From assembly GCA_964615305.1 (NCBI GenBank), contig CAZTNA010000006.1:62001-126000 (forward strand): a stretch of DNA of 64,000 nt, given 5' to 3'. The stretch comes from Bog-950 sp964615305. GTDB taxonomy: Bacteria > Bacteroidota > Bacteroidia > Chitinophagales > LD1. The notes beneath the pieces were generated by a model that worked only from the letters and a program-made list of their open reading frames with translations, was not told where the DNA came from and made no database searches. The position numbers were made by a program, and so were the translations under genes. This document shows, piece by piece, positions 17,744-25,255 of the stretch (the first letter of the stretch is position 1; each line of letters opens with the position of its first letter).

Positions 17744-18247
17744 TTATATGGTTTTAAACAAATGGGCTATGCGCCTGGCCAGCAGAAACAAAATAAAACC
17801 AACTATGACGAGCAGTACGCCAAACTTTAACCGCACACACCAAAAGTAAACAGCATACTCGGCTGTGGTTATGTTGGCGGCAAACACGTGTAAAAATTTA
17901 AGCAACAGAAAATTTTCAATGGCATCGAACAGAGCCGGAAAAACCGATAACACAACAAGAGGTTTAAACCACCCGGCAGGTGGTGTGCCTTGCAGGGTAT
18001 AAAGCGTGGCTATAATCAAAGCGGTATAAGCTACCAGAAAAACAAAATCTAGTTTAGTGTTGCGCTCTACCCATTCGAGCTGACAAGCCGGCACCAGCAA
18101 TGCCTTGAATGATTGAATATCGGGAGCCATTTCGAGAGGTATGATGATATTGCCTCCGCAAGCTGCTTTTTTTTCGGTGTATAACATACCCGCTGTTACC
18201 AGCAGAAAAAAAACTAACGATACGGCAAAATAAAAACGTGCTGACAT
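17744..18247 (-). CDS. Small integral membrane protein of unknown function
   Basis: 167 residues with about four hydrophobic helices (6-22, 68-85, 93-112 and 136-157). A soluble loop (about 23-65) holds two Cys residues (KKAACGG and VPACQLEW). No family recognised. It sits immediately upstream of tsaC on the same strand. Confidence 0.6.
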   Translation of the reverse strand: MSARFYFAVSLVFFLLVTAGMLYTEKKAACGGNIIIPLEMAPDIQSFKALLVPACQLEWVERNTKLDFVFLVAYTALIIATLYTLQGTPPAGWFKPLVVLSVFPALFDAIENFLLLKFLHVFAANITTAEYAVYFWCVRLKFGVLLVIVGFILFLLARRIAHLFKTI

Positions 18248-18333
18248 GGGTCATTATTTACTGGCGCAAAATAGTATTGGTTTTATGAACAGAAAGCCAG
18301 CTTGTTAATATACCATGAAGCATATCATGTTGG

Positions 18334-18364
18334 TTTGGTCAACTGGTTTTTTCATATAGGTTTG
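18334..18364 (+). promoter_or_regulatory. Bacteroidota-type promoter of the glutamate dehydrogenase gene
   Basis: TTTG (18334-18337), a 19-base spacer, then TAGGTTTG (18357-18364) exactly fit the Bacteroidota -33/-7 consensus TTTG-N19-TAnnTTTG. A small stem-loop ACCGC-GTAAA-GCGGT (18368-18382) lies at or just after the expected start site. The start codon is at 18407, giving a leader of about 35 bases. Confidence 0.75.
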
Positions 18365-18406
18365 CTAACCGCGTAAAGCGGTACTATTATTAACTAAAAC
18401 AAATTT

Positions 18407-19843
18407 ATGGCTGATAAGAATGGCAAAGTGGATTTAAAAAATCTATCGTTCTCTGATTCTGTTTCGTATTATTTCGACAAAGCCGCACCGTTTACCGGTG
18501 CCCCGCAAGGTTTACTCGACCAGATAAAAGCTTGCAACAGTATTTACAAAATGAATTTTCCGGTAAAATACGGTAACGAGGTGCGCGTGATTGAAGCCTA
18601 CCGCGTGCAGCACTCGCACCACCGTATGCCTACCAAGGGGGGTATTCGCTACTCCTTACATGTAGATCAGGATGAGGTAATGGCACTTGCCGCGCTGATG
18701 ACTTATAAATGTGCTTTGGTGGACGTGCCCTTTGGAGGCGCTAAAGGCGGTATTAAAATAGCCCCCCGCCAAACTTCGCCCGAGATACTTGAAAACATAA
18801 CCCGCAGATACACCACCGAACTGGTAAAGAAAAACTTTATAGGACCCGGCATTGATGTACCGGCACCCGATTTTGGAACCGGTGAACGCGAAATGGCCTG
18901 GATACTGGATACCTATACTACCCTGCGCCCCGGAGAACTTGACGGCTACGGCTGTGTAACGGGTAAACCGGTTTCGCAAAACGGTATTCATGGAAGAACC
19001 GAAGCTACCGGCCGCGGTGTGGTGTATGCGCTCAACGAAGTATGCTCGTATGCCGATGATATGAAAGAGGTGGGTTTAACCCCCGGCTTAGAAGGCAAGC
19101 GGATAATTGTACAGGGCTTAGGCAATGTGGGCTACCACACATCGCGCATTATACGCCAGTATGGCGCTAAGGTAATAGCCATAGCAGAGGCAGACGGGGC
19201 GGTGTATGACGAAAACGGTGTAGATGTGGACGCGCTGTATAAGTACCGCCAGGAAAAGAAAACGGTTAAGGGATACCCGTACGGCAAAGTAATTACCGAT
19301 TCGGCTTCGGCCCTTGAACTGGATTGCGATATATTAATACCGGCAGCTCTCGAAAAACAAATTACCGACAAAAACGCAGCGCGTATTAAAGCACGCATAG
19401 TTGCCGAAGCGGCTAACGGCCCGGTAACACCGGCTGCCGAAAAAATACTACTCAAAAAAGGCGTATTGATAATTCCCGATATTTACATTAATGCCGGAGG
19501 GGTTACGGTATCGTATTTCGAATGGCTCAAGAACTTGTCGCATGTGCGCTTTGGCCGTATGCAAAAACGATGGGAAGAAAAACACCAAACCAATTTTATT
19601 CAGTTAATAGAAGACCTTACCGGTAAAAAAGTGCCCAAGGCGCGTATTGACAGTTTAATACACGGTGCCGATGAAATTGACTTAGTAAACAGCGGTTTAG
19701 AAGACACTATGATAGAAGCCTACCGCGATATTCGCGAGTTTAAAAAGCGCAGAAAATCAGAGATTGACATACGCACTGCCGCTTTTGCCGTAAGTATCAA
19801 CAAGATTAAAAACAGCTACTACGCCATGGGTATTTTTCCGTGA
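18407..19843 (+). CDS. gdhA: Glutamate dehydrogenase (Glu/Leu/Phe/Val dehydrogenase family)
   Basis: 478 residues, catalysing reversible oxidative deamination of glutamate to 2-oxoglutarate in the cytoplasm. The substrate domain shows HRMPTKGGIRYSLHVDQDEV and the catalytic-Lys region DVPFGGAKGGIKIAP. GPGIDVPAPDFGTGEREM follows, and TEATGRGVVYALNE leads into the Rossmann domain with IIVQGLGNVGYHTSRI. The C-terminal AANGPVTPAAEKIL and NAGGVTVSYFEWLKN are family hallmarks. The length fits hexameric GDHs of the type found in Bacteroidota and animals. Cofactor preference is not read here. It has its own promoter and a strong terminator, so it is monocistronic. Confidence 0.93.
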   Translation: MADKNGKVDLKNLSFSDSVSYYFDKAAPFTGAPQGLLDQIKACNSIYKMNFPVKYGNEVRVIEAYRVQHSHHRMPTKGGIRYSLHVDQDEVMALAALMTYKCALVDVPFGGAKGGIKIAPRQTSPEILENITRRYTTELVKKNFIGPGIDVPAPDFGTGEREMAWILDTYTTLRPGELDGYGCVTGKPVSQNGIHGRTEATGRGVVYALNEVCSYADDMKEVGLTPGLEGKRIIVQGLGNVGYHTSRIIRQYGAKVIAIAEADGAVYDENGVDVDALYKYRQEKKTVKGYPYGKVITDSASALELDCDILIPAALEKQITDKNAARIKARIVAEAANGPVTPAAEKILLKKGVLIIPDIYINAGGVTVSYFEWLKNLSHVRFGRMQKRWEEKHQTNFIQLIEDLTGKKVPKARIDSLIHGADEIDLVNSGLEDTMIEAYRDIREFKKRRKSEIDIRTAAFAVSINKIKNSYYAMGIFP

Positions 19844-19864
19844 TGCAGTATGCTTTGTTGTAAT

Positions 19865-19916
19865 AATGCCCGGCACCATGAATGCGAACTTGATTCATAG
19901 GCCGGGCATTTTGTTT
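19865..19916 (+). terminator. Intrinsic terminator of the glutamate dehydrogenase gene
   Basis: A perfect 10-bp stem, AATGCCCGGC with GCCGGGCATT, contains an inner ATGAAT/ATTCAT helix and is followed by TTGTTTT. It begins 21 bases after the stop codon. Confidence 0.88.
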
Positions 19917-20072
19917 TGAAAAATAAAGCCACAATTGTACAGAATACACGGATAAAGCATAACAAAACAATATGGTTTTGAATTCCGGCTTTATCAAAAT
20001 GCCTTTATCGTTTTGCTTTATCTGTGTTATTATCGCAAAGCGTAATGCATTTACTATTTTAAAAGAGCATGT

Positions 20073-21317
20073 ATGAAAGCCACCGTAATAACCATTGGCG
20101 ATGAAATATTAATAGGCCAGATTGTAGATACCAACAGCGCCTGGATAGGCCGGCAGTTTTCGGCCCTGGGCGTGCAGTTATACGAAATACTTTCGGTAGG
20201 CGACAGTGCATGGCAAATTGTAAACGCGCTGAACCACGCCAAAGCCACCTCGCAAATTGTACTGCTCACCGGTGGCTTAGGCCCCACCAAAGACGACATT
20301 ACCAAAAACACGCTGGTAGAATATTTTAATACCGAACTGGTGTTGAATGAAGAGCTGTGGCAAAAAATGAAACAGATATTTGAAAAGCGCGGAATGCAGG
20401 TGCTGGAAATGAACCGCTCACAAGCCATGATACCCAAAGACAGCCTACTGCTGCCTAACCTGCGCGGCACAGCACAAGGTATGTGGTTTGAAAAAGACGG
20501 TGTGGTGTTTATATCTATGCCGGGGGTGCCGCACGAAATGAAACACCTCATGGAAACGCAGGTGCTGCCACGGTTAAAGCAAAAATTTGAGTTTCCGCGC
20601 ATTGTTCACCATACGGTAATGACAGCCGGTGCCGGTGAATCGGTAATAGCTAACCTGCTAAAAGACTTTGAAGAGCAACTGCCGGCCTATATGAAACTGG
20701 CCTACCTGCCCAACCTGGGCACCCTGAAACTGCGGCTAACCGCCCACGGCAATGGCGATGATGTAGTTACTGAAGCCGCACATCAACTGACAAAAATGAA
20801 AACTGCCTTAGGCAGCTACTTTTATGCCGATGGTGAAGCAGGGCTTGAAACCATACTGGGCAACTTGCTGCTGGAGCAAAAGGCCACCGTTAGCACAGCC
20901 GAAAGCTGCACCGGGGGCTACATAGCTCACTTGTTTACCTCGGTGCCGGGCAGTTCGACATATTTCGAAGGGGGGGTGGTGTCGTACTCGTATGATGTAA
21001 AAGAAAAATTACTGGGCGTAAAAACTTCTACATTAAACCAGGCTGGCGCGGTCAGCGAACCGTGTGTGCTTGAAATGCTGCAAGGTTTACTTTCCAGTAC
21101 TGGCACCACATACGGCATTGCCGTAAGCGGCATTGCCGGCCCGGGGGGCGCCACGCCCGATAAGCCCGTGGGCACCGTTTGGATTGCCGTGGGCAACCAA
21201 CAACAGCAGGTGGCGCGCAAGTTTCAGTTTTTTACTTCGCGGGCCGAAAACATTCAGGTGTTTAGCCATGCTGCGCTTAATATGCTCCGCCAATTTTTGG
21301 CAGGCAATTTGAAATAA
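20073..21317 (+). CDS. cinA: CinA-family protein (nicotinamide-nucleotide amidase, fused N-terminal domain)
   Basis: 414 residues. The N-terminal molybdopterin-binding-like domain (ADP-ribose pyrophosphatase-type in CinA) begins ATVITIGDEILIGQIVDTN and includes LLTGGLGPTKDDITK and FISMPGVPHEMKHLM. The C-terminal PncC amidohydrolase domain (about 255-410) has STAESCTGGYIAHLFTSVPG, GGVVSYSYDVKEKLLGV and GIAGPGGATPDKPVGTVWIA. The family deamidates nicotinamide mononucleotide in pyridine-nucleotide recycling. The full two-domain architecture is intact. It is followed 49 bp later by the chalcone-isomerase-like gene. Confidence 0.95.
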   Translation: MKATVITIGDEILIGQIVDTNSAWIGRQFSALGVQLYEILSVGDSAWQIVNALNHAKATSQIVLLTGGLGPTKDDITKNTLVEYFNTELVLNEELWQKMKQIFEKRGMQVLEMNRSQAMIPKDSLLLPNLRGTAQGMWFEKDGVVFISMPGVPHEMKHLMETQVLPRLKQKFEFPRIVHHTVMTAGAGESVIANLLKDFEEQLPAYMKLAYLPNLGTLKLRLTAHGNGDDVVTEAAHQLTKMKTALGSYFYADGEAGLETILGNLLLEQKATVSTAESCTGGYIAHLFTSVPGSSTYFEGGVVSYSYDVKEKLLGVKTSTLNQAGAVSEPCVLEMLQGLLSSTGTTYGIAVSGIAGPGGATPDKPVGTVWIAVGNQQQQVARKFQFFTSRAENIQVFSHAALNMLRQFLAGNLK

Positions 21318-21366
21318 GCTGACAACAAAATTTATTTTCAACCATCAAAACAAAAACAATAAGCAC

Positions 21367-21933
21367 ATGAAACTTAAATCTATTCTTGTTCTGCTGATAG
21401 CGGTAGTAGCGCTCAGCACTAATGCACAAAGTACTATTAACGGAGTTACCCTACCCGCTGGCATGAAAGCCGACAATACCGACCTGGTGTTAAACGGTGG
21501 CGGCATTCGTAAAAAACTATTCTTTAAACTTTACACAGCCGGGCTTTACTTACCCGCAAAAAGCAAAAACGCCAACGAAATATTAACTACCGATAAAGCT
21601 GCCGGCTTTAGAATGGTTATTACATCGGGCGTTATTAACAGCAGCAATATGAGCGAAGCTATTACCGAAGGTTTCGAAAAATCGCTGAAAGGCAATACGG
21701 CACCTTTTAAAGCTAAAATTGACCAGTTGATAAGCGCTTTTAAATCAGAAGAAATTAAAGAAGGCGATATTTTTGACATTGTGTACCTGCCCGGCACAGG
21801 TGTTAAGGCATCTAAAAACGGTAAACTGAAATCTACTATTGCCGGCCTCGATTTTAAAAAGGCACTTTTTGGTATCTGGATTAGCGAAGACCCTGTAGAT
21901 GCTGATTTAAAAACTGCTTTACTTGGCGGATAA
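21367..21933 (+). CDS. Exported chalcone-isomerase-like protein
   Basis: 188 residues with a signal peptide (1-20, ending STNAQ). The mature part matches bacterial chalcone-isomerase-fold proteins: LNGGGIRKKLFFKLYTAGLYLPA (positive loop and Y/L-rich strand), MVITSGVINSSNMSEAITEGF and FDIVYLPGTGVKASKNGK. LFGIWISEDPVDADLKTALL is the typical ending. Bacterial members are periplasmic and mostly of unknown substrate; the fold probably binds fatty acids or similar ligands. A strong terminator follows. Confidence 0.85.
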   Translation: MKLKSILVLLIAVVALSTNAQSTINGVTLPAGMKADNTDLVLNGGGIRKKLFFKLYTAGLYLPAKSKNANEILTTDKAAGFRMVITSGVINSSNMSEAITEGFEKSLKGNTAPFKAKIDQLISAFKSEEIKEGDIFDIVYLPGTGVKASKNGKLKSTIAGLDFKKALFGIWISEDPVDADLKTALLGG

Positions 21934-21952
21934 TTTCAATCTCCTGTATTTT

Positions 21953-21994
21953 AAACAAGCCGAAACCATTACCTGTTTCGGCTTGTTTGTTTTT
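21953..21994 (+). terminator. Intrinsic terminator
   Basis: A 14-bp perfect stem, AAACAAGCCGAAAC with GTTTCGGCTTGTTT, has an 8-base loop and is followed by GTTTTT. It ends the cinA/chalcone-isomerase-like transcription unit. Confidence 0.92.
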
Positions 21995-22017
21995 ACATAC
22001 GCCCAAACTCTTAGTTA

Positions 22018-22270
22018 AGAATGCCCGCACTATTTATTACAAACGCATAAGTACTTAACTAAGAACGCCCGCACCCGTTACTACCAATGCACAAGAACTG
22101 AATAAAGAATGCCCGCACCCGTTGCTTCAAACACTCAAGAACCTAATCAAGAATGCCCGCACCGGTTACCAACAACGTGCAAGAACTGAATCAAGAATAC
22201 CCATACCGGTTACTACCATGGCACAAGAACTTGGTCAAGAATGCCCGCACGGGTTACTACAAATGCCCAC
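22018..22270. repeat. 44-bp tandem repeat array, 5.75 units
   Basis: Units start at 22018, 22062, 22106, 22150, 22194 and 22238, the last being 33 bp. Each begins AGAATGCCCGCACC or a close variant, then (C/G)GTTACTACCAA-like sequence and ends near AAGAACTGAATCA. Units are diverged but never change length. The period is not a multiple of three and no frame stays open, so this is not coding. Units abut with no spacers, so it is not CRISPR. The remaining ~220 bases up to the next gene show nothing clear except a TACATTTG box at 22480-22487, 4 bases before the ATG. Confidence 0.85.
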
Positions 22271-22491
22271 GTTTGTCAATAACCTAATTTAGGCAAACGG
22301 TTGTTTATAGTTGGCTATCAGGTAACTATAGGTTTTAGAGTTGGTGAACAACACCTGTATAAGCAGCAGGCAGCATAGTTGCCTACCGGCACATCGAAAG
22401 CTGCTCTTCATGACCCGGCCTTAGGTATAAAGTCCACTGCCCCTGTAACTCTGCCACCACCCTTTGTAGTTGAGTTAATTACATTTGCCAT

Positions 22492-23364
22492 ATGAGCAGA
22501 AAAACAGATAAAACCCTAACGGACCTGCACCGTTTGTTAGAAACACAAAATTTTAAATCAGAAGCCGAGGTACGAAATTTTTTAGAAAACGTATTGGGGC
22601 CATCTGTACCTTCGTTGCCTAAAGAGGCGCTAAACGCTGCCGAGCAGGCCGAAGACCTGGTTTTTGCTGCGTATGATTTACCCCCCATGCAAGCCCGCCA
22701 GCAAATTGAAAAAGCACTACACCTACACATCAATTGTATAGCTGCTTATGAGTTTTTGGGGCAATTAGAAAACAGCCCTCAAATAGCCGCTGTGTTTTTC
22801 GAAAAAGGAATAGCCATAGGCCGGCAAATGTTTGGCGGCCAATACCTCAAAGAGCACAAGGGCTTTTTTTGGGGCTTTCATGAAACACGTCCGTTTATGC
22901 GCTGCCTGCAGCACTATGCCCACTGTTTGTTTGCCTTTGATAATGTAAGCGAATGTGTGGCGGTATATGAAGAAATGATTGAACTAAACTCAAACGACAA
23001 CCAGGGCGTTAGAGATCAAATGATGCTCTATTTAATTGCCCTGAACGAAAAAGAAAAATACCTGAAATATGATGCTATGTTTAACGAACATAGCGTAGCA
23101 TTTCCGCTGTTTAACCGCGCTCTGTTTACCTTTGTAACCGAGGGCGAAACAGCCCACGCCAACGCCCAACTTCAACTGGCCCTAAAAAATAACAAGTATG
23201 TAGCAGCTAAACTTGTTTCAAAAAAACCTATTACCGTACAGGCCGATAGCTACAGCCCGGGCACTGCCAGCGAAGCCGACTACTATGCCTGTTTTGCACG
23301 AACCATCTGGCAAACTACCAACGGTGCCATTGGCTGGCTCAAAAAACATTCGGCCAAGCAGTAA
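22492..23364 (+). CDS. TPR-like/ST7-like cytoplasmic protein
   Basis: 290 residues without signal or membrane segments. Helical-repeat stretches (ARQQIEKALHLHINCIAAYEFLGQLE; MRCLQHYAHCLFAFDNVSECVAVYEEMIELNSNDNQGVRD) are followed by a C-terminal motif ALKNNKYVAAKLV, then SYSPGTASEADYYA and GAIGWLKK. This arrangement is like ST7/tetratricopeptide proteins of bacteria. Role unknown. The start codon lies 4 bases after a TAnnTTTG-like box, so the transcript may be nearly leaderless. Confidence 0.7.
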   Translation: MSRKTDKTLTDLHRLLETQNFKSEAEVRNFLENVLGPSVPSLPKEALNAAEQAEDLVFAAYDLPPMQARQQIEKALHLHINCIAAYEFLGQLENSPQIAAVFFEKGIAIGRQMFGGQYLKEHKGFFWGFHETRPFMRCLQHYAHCLFAFDNVSECVAVYEEMIELNSNDNQGVRDQMMLYLIALNEKEKYLKYDAMFNEHSVAFPLFNRALFTFVTEGETAHANAQLQLALKNNKYVAAKLVSKKPITVQADSYSPGTASEADYYACFARTIWQTTNGAIGWLKKHSAKQ

Positions 23365-23530
23365 CAGTGGCTTTAACTCTACGCATGATAAGGGCTTAAC
23401 CAAGGCGGGGCATTTTAGCGCCACATGTTCTACAAAGTACTGCACCCTCACTTTCGTTTAATCCCGTGTTAGCGGTTCGTTGTTCAATTCTATTTGAGTA
23501 TATGCCTGTTAATGGTTGCTTTATGTATTG

Positions 23531-24364
23531 TCAGTTCCGGTGAAAATTGCCCTTTACAAGCCAGTCGGGAATGTAGTCTGATACCACTTTGCACATTAAT
23601 CCATTATCGTGGGCAAATGCGCACCAACCAACATAAATAAGGGGTAAAATACCAACAGGGTCTCGGTTATCAGGCTTCTTGCTGTAAACGTTGTAGTAAT
23701 TTGATAATGCGTTTGTAAGTGCAGGACAGAAAGCTTCTTTATCATTATTCAAAACAGCTTGTGTTAAAGCAATACGGGGCAAGCCCAGTTGTTGTGCCAG
23801 TTTAGGATAAAGTGTGGCATTACCTGCCTTAACTTCTGACTGCTGTAATAATTCATTCCAATCACCTGATTTATTTATAAAGGCCATCAACGCATCTGCA
23901 TAAGTGAAGTGATACAAGTCGCAGGTTCCACCCCATAATGATACATTAAATGAACAAAGGCTTTTTATTGCATCCTTATTACGCAATGCCATGGCCGCAC
24001 CGAATGCGTTTTGCCATCTGGGTACACTGTTGTAGTATGAGTTGTAACCATAGACGCTTACTTTTTGACCGCTGATATATAGCTCTACCATTTGGTCTCT
24101 GCTGACCATAGCTCTTTGAAATAATGCAACACCCCATTCTGCAATGTTTTGCAGCGCTTCAATAATTTCATTATTAGGACTATTAAGTGCAATTCGCAAA
24201 CCAAGAATACTGGTTGCGTTGTCGAAACCTACCCCTAGGTTTTCGCTAACCTTGCTTATTTTTTCAGGAAGACGTTTCAGCCGTTCTTCGAGAAATATTA
24301 ATTCATCCTCTATTTGTGTTTTCTGCCACGCAAGTTGATGTGCTTTGATAGTAAATTCGTTCAT
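23531..24364 (-). CDS. Imm49-like immunity protein (orphan)
   Basis: 277 residues, soluble. The fold pattern and closing segment (PVGILPLIYVGWCAFAHDNG to VVSDYIPDWLVKGNF) match the Imm49 family of polymorphic-toxin immunity proteins, recognised by eye. The N-terminal half is helical (EALQNIAEWGVALFQRAM). Immunity proteins neutralise a cognate toxin encoded just upstream or in the same cluster. Here no toxin gene is visible: upstream lies an 87-residue ORF and then an IS remnant. Either the toxin was deleted or this is a stand-alone immunity gene against neighbours. It is 9 bp downstream of the small ORF. Confidence 0.6.
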   Translation of the reverse strand: MNEFTIKAHQLAWQKTQIEDELIFLEERLKRLPEKISKVSENLGVGFDNATSILGLRIALNSPNNEIIEALQNIAEWGVALFQRAMVSRDQMVELYISGQKVSVYGYNSYYNSVPRWQNAFGAAMALRNKDAIKSLCSFNVSLWGGTCDLYHFTYADALMAFINKSGDWNELLQQSEVKAGNATLYPKLAQQLGLPRIALTQAVLNNDKEAFCPALTNALSNYYNVYSKKPDNRDPVGILPLIYVGWCAFAHDNGLMCKVVSDYIPDWLVKGNFHRN

Positions 24365-24373
24365 ATTCGTTTA

Positions 24374-24637
24374 TTAGCAGTGTAGTTTTGAAGAAAGGTA
24401 TTGCTGCCAATAGATTACATGTTCAGCAGCTTGCAACATTTCAGCGCAGCGTTCAGGGTCAGCTTTCTCTAAAGTATGCCAATCGGTCAGCACAATAGTT
24501 ACTGTTTTGCTACCAACCAACCAATAAACTTCTCCACGAATATAAGTGTACACTAACTCCGGGTTGGCAAGGGTTTGTATCTCGTTACGAAATCGCAAAA
24601 TAGTATTTTCGTTAAATGCGGTTTTATATGCAACCAC
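24374..24637 (-). CDS. Small protein of unknown function, possibly a truncated gene
   Basis: 87 residues read from a GTG at 24637; no ATG is available near the start and an in-frame stop lies two codons upstream. Visible: VYTYIRGEVYWLVGSKTVTIVL (beta-hairpin-like) and a helical ERCAEMLQAAEHVIYWQQYL with a C-terminal Cys. No family recognised. It is probably co-transcribed with the Imm49-like gene. The IS remnant begins 43 bp upstream, so the 5' part may have been lost. Confidence 0.45.
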   Translation of the reverse strand: MVAYKTAFNENTILRFRNEIQTLANPELVYTYIRGEVYWLVGSKTVTIVLTDWHTLEKADPERCAEMLQAAEHVIYWQQYLSSKLHC

Positions 24638-24680
24638 AAATTATGGCCTACCTTTATCTCATACTCTTGATGGTAAAATG

Positions 24681-24899
24681 TGTTGCTGCGATGTAGAACC
24701 CGCGTTGGCTAACCTCAAACACAACAAAAATTTCAAACTATTTAATTTAAGAGGCAAGAAAAAAGCAGAAATCGAAACGGGTCTGATCGCCATGGCTCAC
24801 AACTTTAAGAATATGGTGGCTTAAAGCCATCATCTTTTTTTGCTCAGCCAAAATACCTGTATAATAAAACCGCCTCAACTAGTTTTAAGACGGTTTCTT
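24681..24899 (+). mobile_element. Remnant 2 of the same IS1182-type element
   Basis: Bases 24681-24824 encode only the last ~48 residues of the transposase (CCCDVEPALANLKHNKNFK to AHNFKNMVA), nearly identical to the C-terminus at 4884-5030. The following ~75 bp match the IS end at 4811-4883, including the hairpin-like CCGCCTCAAC...AAGACGG. Sequence upstream of 24681 is unrelated. An open frame runs back to 24546 but that part is antisense to the 87-residue gene and is not transposase. A dead fragment. Confidence 0.8.
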
Positions 24900-24922
24900 T
24901 CTGTTTTATATCCCTTTGCGGC

Positions 24923-25121
24923 TTAGTTGATGGTGCTTTCAAAAGCCGTAAAAACTCTTTCGTAGGGCTTAAAAATTCTCCTGAATAATTCAAAGGCAGA
25001 TGTTCTTACTTCTTTTTAATATGAAAACACTTTAGTCTAATATGGTAATACTTCTTTTAACAATGTGTTCACTTTATCGAAATATGTGTTTACTTCTATT
25101 AATGATGTATTTACTTCAAAA
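24923..25121 (-). pseudogene. Degenerate heptad-repeat reading frame (two internal stops)
   Basis: Read on the minus strand without any frameshift, this stretch gives successive seven-residue units EVNTSLI, EVNTYFD, KVNTLLK, EVLPY-stop, KVFSY-stop, EVRTSAF. A plausible tail LFRRIFKPYERVFTAFESTI ends at a TAA at 24923. There is no start codon and two stops interrupt it. It may be the decayed 3' end of a coiled-coil gene, or just the peptide shadow of the 21-bp DNA repeat at 25000-25137. Confidence 0.35.
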
Positions 25122-25137
25122 AATTATACATTTACAT
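25000..25137. repeat. 21-bp direct repeat array upstream of an HTH gene
   Basis: ATGNNNNNACTT recurs at exactly 21-base intervals at 25000, 25021, 25042, 25063, 25084 and 25105, with a decayed seventh copy at 25126. The 9 bases between cores are variable and AT-rich. Twenty-one bases is two turns of B-DNA, as in iterons or operator arrays, and also seven codons. The array ends about 120 bp before the start of the HTH/coiled-coil gene. The rest of the 24900-25255 gap shows no other gene. Confidence 0.75.
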
Positions 25138-25255
25138 TACCGGACAATGCAACTGCTTTAGCCCACAGAGAAGTTGCATCAACGGAATAAATTTTCACTG
25201 TTCCTAAAGAGCTTTTGATGCTTCAGGAGCAAAAAACATTTTAAACTCAATTGAT

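Noticed and set aside
19919..19998. Long-range inverted repeat ATAAAGCC / GGCTTTAT after the gdhA terminator
   Set aside because: Arms are short and more than 50 bases apart with no T-tract; likely chance.
22018..22270. CRISPR array
   Set aside because: Units abut directly with no spacers, diverge from one another and have no cas genes nearby; it is a tandem repeat.
24546..24680. Coding sequence joined to the second transposase fragment
   Set aside because: This part is antisense to the 87-residue gene and shares nothing with the transposase; only 24681 onward matches the IS.
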